Below, in pieces: positions 1-13,429 of a stretch of DNA of 64,000 bases. Each line of letters opens with the position of its first letter. Within the stretch, counting starts at the first letter, position 1. The notes below the pieces were generated by a model. That model had not been told where the DNA came from. It did no database searches and saw only the letters and a program-made list of their open reading frames with translations. A program made the position numbers and the translations under genes. This DNA comes from Spatholobus suberectus (lineage: Eukaryota > Streptophyta > Magnoliopsida > Fabales > Fabaceae), in the NCBI GenBank assembly GCA_004329165.1, contig QUWT01000122.1, forward strand, positions 60,464-124,463, written 5' to 3'.

Positions 1-1416
1 TTTTATGTTTAAATTATGTTTAATGAGTTGATAATGGATGCCACACTATTAAAGAACATATAGGAAGAAGATTGGGTGAATCAGAACACAAATTAAGTCA
101 TAAAGAGCCTATGTTTGTGTATGATGTATGTGTTGTCCAGTGATGATTATTGATGAAAAATCATATATTTAATATGCTACAAATCATGATTTAATGTTAC
201 AAGTAGTGTCATGTGATTCCTAGATCCAATTTAATTCAAACCATGCATAAATGACATGTTGGAAGCATAAAATTGTGAAATTTACTGCATAATGTGCTCT
301 GCTGTATGGCGGCAAACACTAGTGATAAATCCATGATTAAAGTGTGCTAATCATTGGAAATTAAGTGCCTTGTGATTAGTGTATCATACCTCTAAGGTTT
401 GGTAAGCTAAGGAAGCTAAAATGACGTGTATTGGTGTATGAAAAAGTGAGTTATGCAGAAAAAAAGTGACTACTGTTCTGATTAGATCTGTGATGGGAAA
501 TGATGAATTTCACATGTATGAGTTTATGATTTCATGTTATAAATAGTGCCATATAATTTCTAGACTCTATGGGAACCTAACTATGCATAGCAACATGTTA
601 GAAGCAAGGAAAGACAAACTTTTCTGCATAGTTGGTCTGACTTATTTTAAGACAGTAAAACCACATTTAAAGTGAGCTACATTTTGCGTCTTAAGTGTAT
701 TTTGATTAGTATATGATACATCTAAATTTTAGTAAGCATCGGAAGCCAATTGGACGTGTTTTGATACTTGAAAATGTCACATGAACAGTAAAAACGAACT
801 GCTGCCCTGCTGCTATATAACTGTGATTTGGTTCATATTTTTATGTTTAAATGATGTTTGATGGATTATTATTGGATGCTACAGCATTGCGGAACATGTA
901 GGAAAAAGAATGGATGAATTTGAATGTGTTTAGAGACTTGAAAAGCATACTTTTGTATCCAAATTGAGTGCTGCCCTATTTTCGTTTTTGACAGCAAAAT
1001 TTATAATTAGGAAGACGTTCTATAATGTTGGAAGGTATAAGAACTAGTTATAAAGATCATAAGTGGTTGGCAATAATTGAAATGAATGATTTAATGTTAG
1101 TAAATAGATTCGAGACAAGATTCATGGATAGGAGCAATTGTGATCTTGGTAGCCTATGTGTGCTAGTTGACCAATGAATGGCAAAGATGTGCGAATTTGC
1201 CTTGTTCTAATTACTTTACTTGAATTAAAGTGTTGAAATATTATGTCACGAGATACGAAAATCTTGAGAATTACCGAGAGATTGGCGCTGGGTGCCTATG
1301 TAATGTAATGTGATATGTGAATGGTAAGCTTGAGAGCTACCAAAAGATGTGGCCTTGGGAGCCTATGAGAAATGATTGAAATTGAGAATATGGATGATGA
1401 TTATTGTTGCCTGGTA
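1..1416 (+). repeat. Degenerate tandem repeats inside LTR-d, copy A
   Basis: Related units recur at a few hundred bases. Recurring landmarks are 'tttatgtttaaattatg...ttgataatggatgc' near 1 and a variant near 841, 'gtgtattttgattagtatatgata' variants near 375 and 700, and 'catgtgattcctagatcc' near 212 with a variant near 551. The units also contain 'acagtaaaa...ctgctg' motifs. Copy B holds the same array plus further upstream units (about 37800-39470). In the model given under findings this array lies inside a candidate LTR intron. Confidence 0.7.
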
Positions 1417-1421
1417 GGTTG

Positions 1422-4400
1422 TGTGACACTCATTCACATTGAACATAACCCATGTTTATTTAATTATTTATTTAGTTATTTTGATTTTAGATTAAGAAAA
1501 GTACGAGAAATTTTTTTTGCTTTTTATATCACACGCGATCGTCTTACGAAACTTTCAAAAGTAAGGAAATCGTAAATAAAACAAAATTTGGAAATAGGAG
1601 TAAGAGATGAGAAAATGATATATGTCATATAATCAGGATCATATACAGCTTAGCTGTTGAAGTGTAATACAGCTGAATACATCATAGCGGAATACAATTG
1701 AAATCAAAAAAATACAGGGAAATCTCAAAAGTACATGAACAGACACTAGCTACCCACTATCCTAACCAGAGTAGTGTCTAGAGATCTACTCCCAACCCTT
1801 GTATCAAAAGAAGAATCACTGGATGGGGTCTACCAATCCTCGTCTGACTGCGTCTCCTCGGAGTCTGTGTCCTCTCTGTGGTGTGCATGGCCATTAGGCA
1901 CCTCGCGGGGTACCTCAGGTCCAGAGGAGGAGGACAAGAGGGTGGACCAATCGTCGGCCACAGAAGAGTCCATAGGGGACTCGACCAGTACCACCTCCAT
2001 GGGTGATCCCTCTTGAGGGGGATGTACATCATCCATAAGGTGCTCAGCTGATAGTGGTGGATATGCCTGTATGTATGGCACTACAATAGGGATCTCTGCA
2101 TCTGCTGGTGGAGCTGGGGGTGGTGGAGGCGCATAATGAAAATGTGGCGGTGGTGAGAACGATACCAAGATCGAGAAAGTCCAGGTCACAGGAGGCATGA
2201 ACGCTCCTGGGATAGGGGACATGAATGTGATAGAGACAAAGCCGCGGTGAGTCAAATAGTCTGCCTCCTCGTCGTAACTCCATGTCCCCGCAGTGTCAAA
2301 GTCAACGTGTATATTCAGCAGGACGGGGAAGGCCGCCATCTTCAAGTATCAACCACAATGATCATGCATAAAAGAAAAATGCATAGGAGTGAGGCAATTT
2401 GTTCTCAAAATTACTTTCACATAGATGGTAGGGTATCCTACCGTCCTATACCGACAAGACACAGTTGACTACAAAAGAGGAACCTAGGGTTTGTCTAAGT
2501 TGTAACATCTACCCTTGACACTGTATAGATCCATACTCCCAACATGGTCCTTAACATAACCGGGAAGTGACTGGGAGTACATATACCTCTACTCAACATG
2601 GTACAATCCTCGTCGTCATCGAGGAACAGAGCAACAGCTCAGGACATTCACCGTCCACACAGAGGTATACTCTCGTACCAATCTTGGAATGCTGAGCAGT
2701 TGTCAGGGTTGCCAAGCTTGGTCAGGCGAATATCTTGACTTGAGAGTGCTACCTCAGTCATTAGGACCTTCACCACTCGACGCCTTACCCCCAAGACCTC
2801 CGCAAGTGGGCCCCTGCCTTTCATTCCTCAGCGTACCAACTGTAACTTCCCATGCGGGGTGCCATGCCCTGGCATGTCCCTTGCATCACACTACTTTATG
2901 ATTCTACTATTGTCCTTTCTTGACCTTCTCAATGTGAACAAAGGTTTCTCTGGTCTCAGCTCACCTGAGTACCAGCACCGTCTCTCCTCAACATCTCTGC
3001 CTCTTAATGGAGAGATTCTTATTGTAGTATAATGTAGGGGGATTCTAAGTATATATTTGATAAAACAAAACAACGAATAGGACACTAGAAGATTAGCATT
3101 GATTCATCTCCATTATCTTAATGCCTAATTTAAAGGTTTAAGCTTACTTAGGAGGCCCTAAATTAGCTAATAGTGATTTGATATAATCATTTAAATTCGT
3201 AATTAGGAACTTAGGTGTTTAATAAAAGGTTTAACTTAATTGATACTTAGTATATGACTATCCGTATGTCTTTATACATTGAATTACTTAACAATATTAG
3301 ATGTCACCCTTAATCTATTTAATGAATTTAATTAGTAGTAATTAATCGTGATTCTAAAAGAATTTAGTAGAACTATTCACTTATTTCATGATTCAAAATA
3401 AGACTTTATGTCTTAGTTAAGAAAAAGTCTATTTAAATTATATAAAAACAGAGAGGGTTTATTCCTAAAAAGGGAATTTTGTTTAACTTTAAACAAAAAG
3501 ATTCATTTTAAGACCTAAGTATAGAAAATAAGGGGTTAGTGACTAGAAACATGTTCTTTCATTTTTTTGGTTCAAAAAAACGGAATTCCAGAGAGCACAG
3601 TTTTTAAGTTTGGATTTGAAATTTAATTTGAGTGGGCTAACGATTTTTGTTTGCCATGATCTATATCTTGTTGGAAAGATGTTTTTGTCTATTTTCTAAA
3701 TCATTAAAGATAATCCCAAAAAAATAAATATAAAAATAGATAAGAAAATAACAAGGCAGAGAGGTCAGGAGGCCCTTATTGGAGCACCAGTAACACTCCC
3801 TTGCTATTTTCGTATCCCTATTTAATTTTTTTGTAAACAAGGAGGTTATTTACAGAAAGTAGATTAGAAAAAATTTTCAAAAAGTCCAAGAACTCCAAAA
3901 ACTAAGGCCTAGTCGATTTATGATGATTTTTCAAAGTATACCATTGAGAAAGACGTCTCGGGTCAGAAACAGTGCGTATGACTTCGATTGTAAAATTTGG
4001 TAAAAATAGTAAACGATGACTAAAGTAGGAAAAATATATATCCCAGTAAATTTTAGGGAGTCTACTTTATATTCGTTCAATAAAAATAAGTAATAGCACT
4101 ATAAAGTTCAAAAATAGCTTTTAAGTGAACACTACCAGTTACCGTTTTCTGAAAAGTAACCCCAACTTTTGAAAAGTGTATCTTCGTCGTTTCTTAACCT
4201 TTTTTAATTATTCTTGTGTCCATTTCGAACATAATTTTGTCTACTTTTCATCAAAAAAACAATCACTTAAAGTTATTGAGTGTAGCCCGAGTTATCGCGA
4301 AAACAATGTCGGTTGTTCAGACGGAAATCGAAGTCGGCTCGCTGGGACTTAGATACTTCTCTACAAAAATCACTTTTTTCACTAAGTTGTGGATCTTTAA

Positions 4401-5996
4401 TGACCAAAATAAAATTTTAGAGTTATTAGGTAGGTCAAAAACTAAAATAATAATCCTTTCTCTTCATTTAAAACCGTGACTTGAAGGGAGATAAAAATGT
4501 CAACTTTTAATGGTCAGCTGAGTTCTGGTTCTAGTTTCAAAAGTCCTTGATGTTCTAGGGTCTTTGGTGATGAGTAAAGTTTCATTCTTGTCTTAAGAAA
4601 GTGACCATTTTCATGAGTCCCCTTTGGAAGGACTAGATCAAGGTTTCAAAAGTATTTACATGTTATAAAAATATTCTCTTTTCTGTTTCTTACCAAGTTG
4701 AAGGGAGGTTACAATTTTAAGGTTTTGCTTTAGAGGTTTTAGAGTCCTTCAACCAAACTTTGGTCATTTTAGGGTAATGTAGCCATATAAGCCAACATTA
4801 AGTGTCAATAACAATTTTAAACAACACTTCCAGCCATGAATAAAAGAGAGCAACAGAAAATAAATAGAACAACTACACAAAAGAGAACTATAAATAACAA
4901 CAAGAAGAGAAATAAGAATAGAGTAGTAAAACAACAACATACTAAGGGTTTGAGGGCCAAACCCACCCATAAATCATCTACATGAAAGTAATAAATTTAA
5001 GAACACCCCACTCCCCCCATGTACCTTAAGTGTTGGTTGGAGAAGAGGAGAAAACAAGGTGCCTTAAAACTCCAAACAAGGTGGTGGTGGATGGTGGCTT
5101 CAATGGGGGATGGAAGGAGGAGAGAATGGAGGTTTTTTGTGTAAGCAAGCTTTTAAAAATGGAATTACGGAGAGAAAGGAGGTGCTGGACGTGCTCCTTG
5201 GGCAGAAAAGGGAGGTGAAGAAGCTGTCCCAAGGGCTAGTTTAAATAGAGGAATAGGTGGCTAGAAAAGGGGGCAAGAAAGTAACTTTGCTTTTCTCTTT
5301 TTCCTTTTTAAGTTTTCTTTTTATGACATGTGGGGAAAAGAGAGGGATGGGTCTGCAGAGTCTTTGATCAATGTGCCATAGGTCTCTGCTCCCAGGTCTG
5401 GTTTATTTTCTCTGCAGAGGAATCGACCGATTTCGATAAAACGTCTTTAAACTTGTAAATTTGGTTTTTATAGCAATTGAATGAATTTTTCTTTGGAATT
5501 TGGTGAGCACCTTAATTATTGATTAAAAATAATTTCCAAAGTTTAAAATTAATTTTTAGTAATTAAATTCGAATTTTTGAGTATTTATTCAATATTTTCG
5601 AGTTAAAAATTCACAGAAATTTCATTTTAACTCAAAAAATTCTAAATTTTTTATGAAAATTATAAAATTAAATATCTAACCAAAAAATGAACTGAGAATG
5701 TTCATTTTGTCTCTTTTACATATTTCACTTATACTGGCTATAGTTCTAGCAGTCAATGAGGGTAATTTTGTCATTTTTCACAGGAATCTCAGAAAATTCC
5801 CAGAAAATTTCTGCAATTATATTTTAATATGTATGACATATTTCTAAGTTAAAAATGACAATTCACAGTTGTTTAGTCATTTTCCATATGTCAACCCTCA
5901 GTATAGAGGAATTAAGACTATCTGTCAATTCCTTAATTCCTTGGTAATTTCACAGATATTATGAATTAAACATAAGTCTAAAATGAGGGTGTTACA
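1422..5996 (-). mobile_element. E1: solo LTR (LTR-a family), minus orientation
   Basis: On the plus strand it starts TGTGACACTC and ends GAGGGTGTTACA; read in its own direction it runs TGTAACACCC to GAGTGTCACA. It is flanked by a perfect 5-bp duplication GGTTG (1417-1421 and 5997-6001). Copy B still has the uninterrupted site near 39472-39480, so insertion followed the duplication. The element is 4575 bp with no gag/pol frame, hence a solo LTR. It is a close inverted relative of E2. Parts in its own direction: a TATTTAA-type box near 5241-5248, a donor-like AAG|GTA at 5027-5022, the GC-richer conserved block around 2900-2520, then the proline-rich frame. Confidence 0.92.
1830..2339 (-). CDS. 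LTR-borne proline-rich acidic ORF (hypothetical), E1 copy
   Basis: This is a 169-residue open frame starting at an ATG in the context AAGATGGCGGCC; an upstream TTG in frame is ignored. I do not recognise the product. It begins MAAFPVLLNIHVDF, has a run of seven prolines interrupted by Ala (PPPPPAPP) near residue 75, and ends in an acidic Ser/Glu/Asp-rich tail (TDSEETQSDEDW). It has no signal peptide or membrane segment. E2 carries the same frame, fully open and of equal length, with about 13 residue changes. By hand I count about 13 replacement and 10 silent differences, nearly all transitions, which is weak evidence for constraint. The stretch is GC-rich in an AT-rich window, so long frames by chance are expected, and other frames are also open. 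Being coding is uncertain. Confidence 0.3.
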   Translation of the reverse strand: MAAFPVLLNIHVDFDTAGTWSYDEEADYLTHRGFVSITFMSPIPGAFMPPVTWTFSILVSFSPPPHFHYAPPPPPAPPADAEIPIVVPYIQAYPPLSAEHLMDDVHPPQEGSPMEVVLVESPMDSSVADDWSTLLSSSSGPEVPREVPNGHAHHREDTDSEETQSDEDW

Positions 5997-7131
5997 GGTT
6001 GTATCTCTATTTGTTTATTAACCATACCCATGTAGAGGTATGAGGGAAAGTACCAAAAACAGAGAAAACTGTGCTAGAATTTCATGAAAATGATAAGTCT
6101 TTAACTTGAGTTTCAATACTAAGTTGGAACATGCATCATGTGCATTGTATAAAGGAAGTGTGTATAAGGGATTGACCACAGTATGGTACTTGAGGGATGT
6201 AGGCAGGACTCACAGAGTCTAGGGGGTGAGAGGATTTGGGTTGTGAAGTCCCAAGAGCCTAGGACCTGCAATCCTAAGCTGGGAAGCTCACATTATCTGG
6301 CCTAATAACCCCGACAACTACTGAGCGTCACCAAGATTGGTGAAGAGTATTCATTCAAAAGTGGTTAAAGACTTGTGTTTGTCTATAAAATGAAGTACCA
6401 GGAAGGAATTTGTACTCCCAATTGTCACCCAAAAGAAATTTAAGACCTCTGATCATGGGAATCAGCAGGCACTGGGCCCACATGCATGAGTCTGTCAAAC
6501 TTAGATGGAAACTTTAGTTTACCTTGCATTGCATAATCAAATAATCACTCACAGTGATTATTCTATTTGATTGAAACTATAAAGGTTCGTTGTTTGTGAC
6601 CTTAAATATAAGAGTGATGTTACCTCACTCCTTTCTTTTCTTTCTTGTATGAATGTTTTCGCGACTCGTTGGATGACAGTTAGCTTAGATGGTAGGAATC
6701 CCATCACTGACTAGGTCCACACTTCGAGGCTTTGAGGAAGATCATTATGATTACACTCTAAAGGCTTTAGCACTTGGGAATTGGGATAGTATAAGACTTA
6801 GCTCGTAGACTAACTGCTCTAATTTTAGGTTCTTCTATTTTGTTGTATTATAGGGAAGGGGTTAGATATTATTGATGTGGTGGTGTATATATAGTCAATT
6901 ATCTAATTTTTATTTTGAGATCCTTTGTATGATTTTATCACGTACCCTAGATTTTGATTATAACTATGATATATCTAAATGCACAATTCTGATCTATTGG
7001 ATATGATTAGAGTTTCTGTTTTTATTAAGATCAGTAATATGTGTTAAAAAAAAACCCATGAAATAATTACTAAATATAATAAGTAAATAAAATAGTCATA
7101 GAAATAAAATGTTGTGACAAAGGGTGTTACA

Positions 7132-10100
7132 CTTATAATTACTCTTGAATTGTTTTTAGACTCAAGTGAAAATGTCTTCTCCTTTTGCTTGCCTTTGTTC
7201 CTAAGCAGAAAATATATTAGGGGAGGGTGATGACTGATGTGGTTCATGGCCAGATCAGTGGGCTTAATGTTGGTTCACTGGTGAGATAGGGAGTAAAAGA
7301 CAAAATGAGGTGAAGCTATATTGGTGGTTTGGTGAAGCAAACAAGAAGATGGATGTTTGTGAAGGTGATGGAGTAGGGATGGTTTAGGTAGCAGCAAGTG
7401 GCTCAATGGTATGGTATTATGGTGAGGGAATGGGGTTTGTGGGTTGTAGAATGGCTCTCCCACAATGATAATATTACTTATGGAAAAAGGTACAAACTAC
7501 CACGGTTTTAAATCACTACTGCTCACATTAAGGTCTTTGCAGTTACGGGTATTTTGTATCTTGCGATGCGGATTGCTGTCATTGCGACGTGAATGCCTAA
7601 CAACTTAGAACAAGATTTTATTAAAATGTTTTGTATCATTATATAATCCATAATAACAAATAATTAAAAGTTCTTCATTATTATGAAATATCCAAAGTGA
7701 AAACTAATTAAAAAGTATTAAAATAGGAATAATTTAGTAGCTACTAATATATTTAACAAATCCATATATGTTTTAGTGTCTCAAAAACATAAATAAATTA
7801 ATAGCTACTCATACAATTAAATAATGTTCATACACACATTATTTTTTTAAAGTCCTCAACATAAAACTACTATCACATAAAAAAATTATGCAAATTCATT
7901 ATTTTCGGTGATACATTGTAGACAAGGTGCATGGTCACAGCCTCCACTTTTTGACCACCATCTTACTCCCCCAAAACATAATTAAGCCTCAATTTTTTAT
8001 TATAAAAAATAATTAATATATATAATTTATGCAAAAGCATTACCTCACTGGCCACCACATGGTAGAACGACATGATTAAACTAAATTAAAAAACAGAAAT
8101 CAAAATTAAAATTAAAAACATTATACAAACAAAAATGTGATTAAACTAATTTAAAATGTTTTTGTTCTAAATAACTTTAATTTAATACAAAATTATATAA
8201 AAATGAATTTATTAATATTAAAAGATATTCATTAGCATTGAAAGACATATTTTGCACTTAATCACTAATTGCATACCATACATATCATTAGAGGTAAAAT
8301 TAATGCAAAAAATAAATCATAATAAATAATGCAATTAATTGTACGGGTCCATGAAAACTATCTCACTCCATCCTTCACAATTTTCTCATGTCTCCCTCCC
8401 TTCATCATGAATCTAAAATTTCAATTTCTAATGACCCCACACAATTCCCAATTTTTCCCCCACTTCGCACACATTCCACTCTCACGCATCCTATTAATCT
8501 TAAATTTTAATTTTCAACTTTTATTATCATTCTCCCACAATCCCCAAATTTAATTCCCACTTTTCTACTTCCCACTCACTATTTTTTTTTTATACTAACC
8601 TCCCACTCACTAATAAACTCCCTTGTAGGGATGGAGAAAAAAATGGTAGCCATGGATACAAATTATATATAACCTATGATGCATAGATACGATATGTATC
8701 CAATAAGATTATTCTAAAAATATATAGGATATGATAAGTGTAAGATACATATCTAGATATGTATAAAAATTTGCAAAATTAATGAATATGTAATTGCAAT
8801 TTTGTGAATCTAAACTAAAAACATACTTCTTGGACATTACTAAAAACAAAATTATAAATCACTATCATCATAAATTACTTCCTATTATTTACAAATAGGA
8901 ATAGTATTATTAATCTCATTTCTTTTTTGAAATCATCAACAAATTGGACAATTTCCATTTTTAGTTCATCAATGAACAATACTTCCATGTTTCTATGTTA
9001 TACATGCTTAAATGTCTCATGCGTTGGATTTTCATAATTTTTTTATAGGCTTGGATACAGATACTGATACGTAAGCAAATTAAAGTATTTTAGTGCTTCA
9101 TAGTATATAACAATGATGTGTGGGATGTACCCATCTGTAACAGCTTGTTAGTCTTGGGCTTATGTTATGTACCATTGGTCAAATGTATTGTGTGTCCATT
9201 TTTAAAAAACTTGATCAAGAATGTAATCTAATGTCGAATAACCATTTCAAAAACTTTGTAGCATAGTAAAAGGTCTCGAAGTCAGCTAGTACATTTTTTG
9301 TGTCCATATCATTTTTTCCAAATTTAATTACAAGAAATAATGAAATATTTTTTAAATATAATCAAAATAATATATTATTTATTATTTTTAATACATTGAT
9401 ATAAATTTCAAATGTTTTCGAAAAAATGTTTATAAAATTTAAATTTCAACAGCTTAAATTTTTTGTTGAAATGTAATTTAATTTTTTTAAACTCTTATGA
9501 TATCAAATAAATTTTCTGAATCAAAACATGAAAATAATTATCATAGTTTGTAAACTATCTTTTAATAATTTTATTGTTTTTAAATAATATAGTAAAAATA
9601 GAAGAATACATTTCATGAAATTTCGGAGGGAGAGAATCAAATAATCAAATATCATTGTCAAAATTCTCAATCTATACCACAGACATGGATCCTTTCCAAT
9701 TGGAAAAGTTGGAGTGTCTAGTTTAATCAATGTCAATCATTCAAATATTTTTTAATCGTTTATAATTTAAATTTATCATAATATTAAAGTTAAAATATGG
9801 CTGAGATTTCATCCAGCTAATTCAAACCAAAAGAGATTCCCCTCCTATTGGGCAACTCACCCCACATATCTTGTGTCTGAGCAAATCCAAACATAACGTT
9901 GCTGAAGTTATAGTTTGTCTCTATTTTCATACCAAAACTTCCTCCTTTTCTTCTCTCAAGGCTCCACTCTCGCTCCTATTCTAGTCTAAATCTCATGAGA
10001 ATGTAATTATTCATTTGCGTGCTTCATATGTGTCCAACACCACTCATCATTGAATTTAACAAGATTTTAGGATCCCTTGTGTGAGATAGTGGAAATAATT

Positions 10101-10379
10101 GATTAAAGGAATTTGTAGTCTTGATTGAAACAAAAATAGATTGACTATACAACAAAAAATCAGACAATAAATGCAAATCTCTTAATTGAAGATCAAACTT
10201 AAGATAGCAATTAATAATATAGTTATCAATGAATAAAGTTATCAAAGAAACTATAGCAATAAATCAATAATTTAGATATAAAATAGAAATTAATATTAAG
10301 TATTATGTTGAAAGTTACAAAAAAAATACAAAAAAGATTAAGTAAAAATATCACAAAATACTTATTACCTAAAAATTTA
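7132..10379. other. Gene-free AT-rich interval within copy A
   Basis: It holds a segment (7237-8612) shared with copies B and C, then low-complexity AT-rich DNA with no convincing frame. At 9293-9331 copy A has about 40 bp of unrelated filler where copy B has about 740 bp (42778-43515). A CT-rich stretch at about 9930-9990 looks like a leader sequence but I find no frame after it. Confidence 0.6.
7237..8612 (+). repeat. Segment present three times (A member)
   Basis: It begins TGATGTGGTTCATGGCC and ends near 'aataaactccct'. It matches 40726-42112 (copy B) closely and the interrupted copy C (25931-26323, 29209-29630, 31473-32048) more distantly. A short open frame on the minus strand (7275-7463) is kept in B but broken in C, so I do not call it a gene. 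Origin unknown. Confidence 0.75.
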
Positions 10380-10945
10380 GGGGGATGTATTGGATTGAGA
10401 TTTTAAAAAACTTTTGTGATAAAAAAGTGACGAGGTATTCAATCAAGACTTTTTACTAGTATACATAAGTCTTGTAGTATTCCATAAGGACTATCCGAGC
10501 GTTTTTAAGTGGGTAACAAAATCTTGTGGTATTTAATTGAGATTTTTTTACAACTTACAAAAAGTCTTCTCAGATTCAAAAATATACAAATTTTGATGGA
10601 TTATTATGTAAGGTGGATTTTATGTGATTTTTTGTAGAATGTATAAATATCACACCAATCCTACAATCCCACCTAAATCCTTGAAATTTTTCTACTCTCT
10701 CATTCTTTCTTTTTTCTACTATGGTTTGACTTTTCTTTTTCCCATCACACATAATTCCTTCTCTCTTCGTAAAAGGTGGTACAGATGTTGATACTATACT
10801 TGGTCATCTCTTTCTTTTAATCCTACATGCCTTTTCTACAATTTGGTAAAAGACCTTTCTATTTGTCTTGGTCAACTTGTTTGAGCAAATTCATTGTGTA
10901 CATCACCAGAAAGGCAATGTCAAAAACGCATAAAAAACTTCATTC
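10380..10945 (+). repeat. Dispersed repeat Q, copy A (possible TTA-target DNA element)
   Basis: The repeat starts TTA|GGGGGATGTATTGGATTGAG. It recurs at 44576-45140 (same orientation) and, diverged, at 24256-24813 (inverted). The GGGGG start next to TTA resembles a PIF/Harbinger-type end with a 3-bp target duplication, and the inverted member also ends with CCCCC|TAA. I could not find a matching opposite terminus, so the class is a guess. E3 starts 60-70 bp downstream. Confidence 0.6.
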
Positions 10946-12309
10946 ATCACCAATGTCAATCACACATTTGCACACTAATCCCAACATAAATTATAGGACT
11001 TCTTTTCTGTAACATCCTCATTTTAGTATCATAATTAATTTCTCAACATATGTGAAATTGTTTCTGATAAACTGAGGAATTAAGAAATTAACAGTTAATC
11101 TCAATTCCTCTATACCGAGGCTGACATGTAAAAAAGGACTAAATGACTAGAAATTTGTCATTTTTAAGTTTAGAAACATTTCATATATACTAAAATATAA
11201 TTTTGAGAATTTTTGGGAAATTTTCTCAAATTTCTAAAAAAAATGGCCAAACTACCCTTCATTGTCTACTTAAACTATAGCCAATATAGGTTTAACATAT
11301 AGAAGAAAAATGAACATTTTTAGTTCATTTTTGGGTTACGCATTCCATTTTATAATTTCCATTTAATTTTGAAATTTTTTGAGTTAAAATAAAATTTCTA
11401 TAAATTTTTAACTTAGAAATAACCAATAAATACTTAAAAATTTGAAATAGATCATATAAAATTAATTTTAAATTCTGGATACTAATTTTAGTCAATAATT
11501 AAAGTTCTCACAATGACTCAATGAAAAGTTCATTCGTTTGCTATAAAAGTCAAATTACTAAAGTGTAAGTCATTTATATCGACTCCGGTCGATTTGTCTG
11601 TAAAGAAAACAAAATGGAGAGACTTGAGAGAGCAGAGATATGGCACATTTAGCCCTTGCTCTACAGACCCACTCCCTTATTTTTTTCACGTGTAGTACAA
11701 GAAAGTAAAAAAAGTAAAAGAATCTTACAAGTTACTTTATGCTACTATTTTTGACTATGCTACCTATTCCTTCATCTATAAAAAGGCTACTTAGGTCATA
11801 TTGTTTTCTTACTTCTTTCTCTCCTAGCTCTGGCTGAACCTCCCCCTTTCTCTCTAGAGTTCATTTTAGAAATTTTCAAGTCACCAAAGCCTCCATTCTC
11901 CTCCTCCTTCAACGTCCATCCAAGACCACCACCGAGGAACTTCAAGTCTCCACTTTTCTTCCTCTTCTTCAAAACTTCACCTACGATATGGGGAGAGTGG
12001 GGCTATTCTTATTTAATTGCTTTCAAGTAGATAGTTTTGGAGTGGATTTTTCCCCAAAACCCTTAGTTTTAATTTCTTTTATGTAGATGATTTTTGAATA
12101 GATTTTCCCCCCAAAATCCTTTAGCTTTAAAGTGGATTTTACCCCCCAAAACCCTTAGTTTTTTATTTTCACGTTACTCCTTGTATTTTCTTTGTTGTTG
12201 TTGTTGCCTTTTACATATGTTGTTGTTCTTCTCTTATCTTGCTACCCTATTTTGTTTTATGGCTTTGGATGCTTGTTTAATGTTGTTATTAACATTTAAA
12301 TGTTGGTTT

Positions 12310-13410
12310 GATTTGTCTAGCCCAAGATAAGAACCCAATAAGTTAAAGGTCCAGCCCAAGTGTGTCAAGGAAAATCAAAATTAAGTGTGAGGGCTTAGCC
12401 CTCATCTCAAGGCTAAGCATGCAATGGCTAGAAAGGATATAAGTCAGAGGGCTAAATGTCCATTTAGAGGGCTTAGCACCCATCTACCAGAAACCCCTCG
12501 AGTTATTGATTAAAGGACACCCAGTGCTCAAAAGAGAGCGCTCAGCACACATTAATAAGAGCCCTTACTATTTAAAGTGACTTTTCAGTAGAATTAAAGG
12601 AGACTAATCATTTTCTAGAGACTTTGTTGTGAAGTGAAGAGGAGCTAAGGGGTTGGAGTTCTATTCAAAAGGTTTTCACAATTAAGAACAGAAGAAATTG
12701 CAATTAGGGATTATAAGATGATTATGAGTGGCTAGTTCTTTAGTTGTTGGGGTGTAAGTTAGCTAGACTAATATCTCAATGTAAGTGTTGTACTCTATTT
12801 CTATTTGAATTCCAAAGTTTTATGTTAGTCTTTGATTTTTATGCTTAGTGCTTTTCTTTGGATTGATCAACCTTTGAATGATCTAAGAGTTTCATTGGTG
12901 ATTAGGAAACACTAGTTAAATTCTAAACTAAAATCAAGTACCTAATGAGACATATTTTAGGAATGACATTTGCTTCATTGGAGAAAAATAGAACTCTTGT
13001 TCTTAATGAAGTTTTTGCAATTGAAGTGCCTAAGGGATTAGGGGTTGATTGTAGAAATTGGGCTTATGGTTTGAGGGATTGAATCATAAGTAATTGTATA
13101 GACTCTTCTTAACATTGAAACTGGGAATTTGAATAGATATTCTCTTTGAGCATGAGATAGATATATAGGCTAATTGAACCACCAACAGTTTTTTATATTT
13201 GCAAGAACTCTTTTCAATTTTATGGTCTTCTAAAATTTAAGTTTAAATTTGCATGCTTAGAGGTAGATTAACAATTCCATTTAATCGTCTAAATAGTGGT
13301 AAAACTAGGAATTGCTAGGCATTGAGCTAAGTCTCTAAGGGAATGATACTCTTATTCACCCTTGCTATTAATACGACTTGGTATACTTGCCAAGAGGTAA
13401 ATAGTAAATA
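12310..13410 (+). other. Unrelated insert in E3, copy A (LTR-like remnant)
   Basis: This stretch shares nothing with the other LTRs here. It ends with 'acttggtatacttgccaaga' preceded by 'ttcacccttgctatta', a style of sequence I associate with Athila-type LTR tails, but the match is from memory and imprecise. No termini or target duplication are visible. The copy B equivalent is about 46480-47580. Confidence 0.3.
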
Positions 13411-13429
13411 ACAATGTTAGACAAATGTC

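Larger units (their letters stand above)
1..7131 (+). mobile_element. LTR-d, copy A: 3' part of a large LTR (interrupted by E1)
   Basis: This is the downstream part of a long LTR whose left end is outside the window. It ends at AAAGGGTGTTACA (7119-7131), the inverse of the TGTAACACCC start seen on the other LTRs here. Its downstream half (about 6000-6560) holds a diverged version of the conserved block found in E2, E3, E5 and E6 (direct match to motifs such as CGACAACTACTGAGCGTCACC and GTACTCCCA). No reverse transcriptase, integrase or protease frame is visible. It is interrupted at 1422-5996 by LTR E1. A second copy ends at 40620. A related end in the opposite orientation starts at 63521. 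Confidence 0.75.

Noticed and set aside
4216..4479. 87-codon open frame inside E1
   Set aside because: It lies in the variable middle of an LTR, is not open in E2, and has no recognisable domain.
7044..7463. Two short minus-strand frames kept in copies A and B
   Set aside because: Their retention is explained by the recent duplication, they are broken in copy C, and they lack domains.
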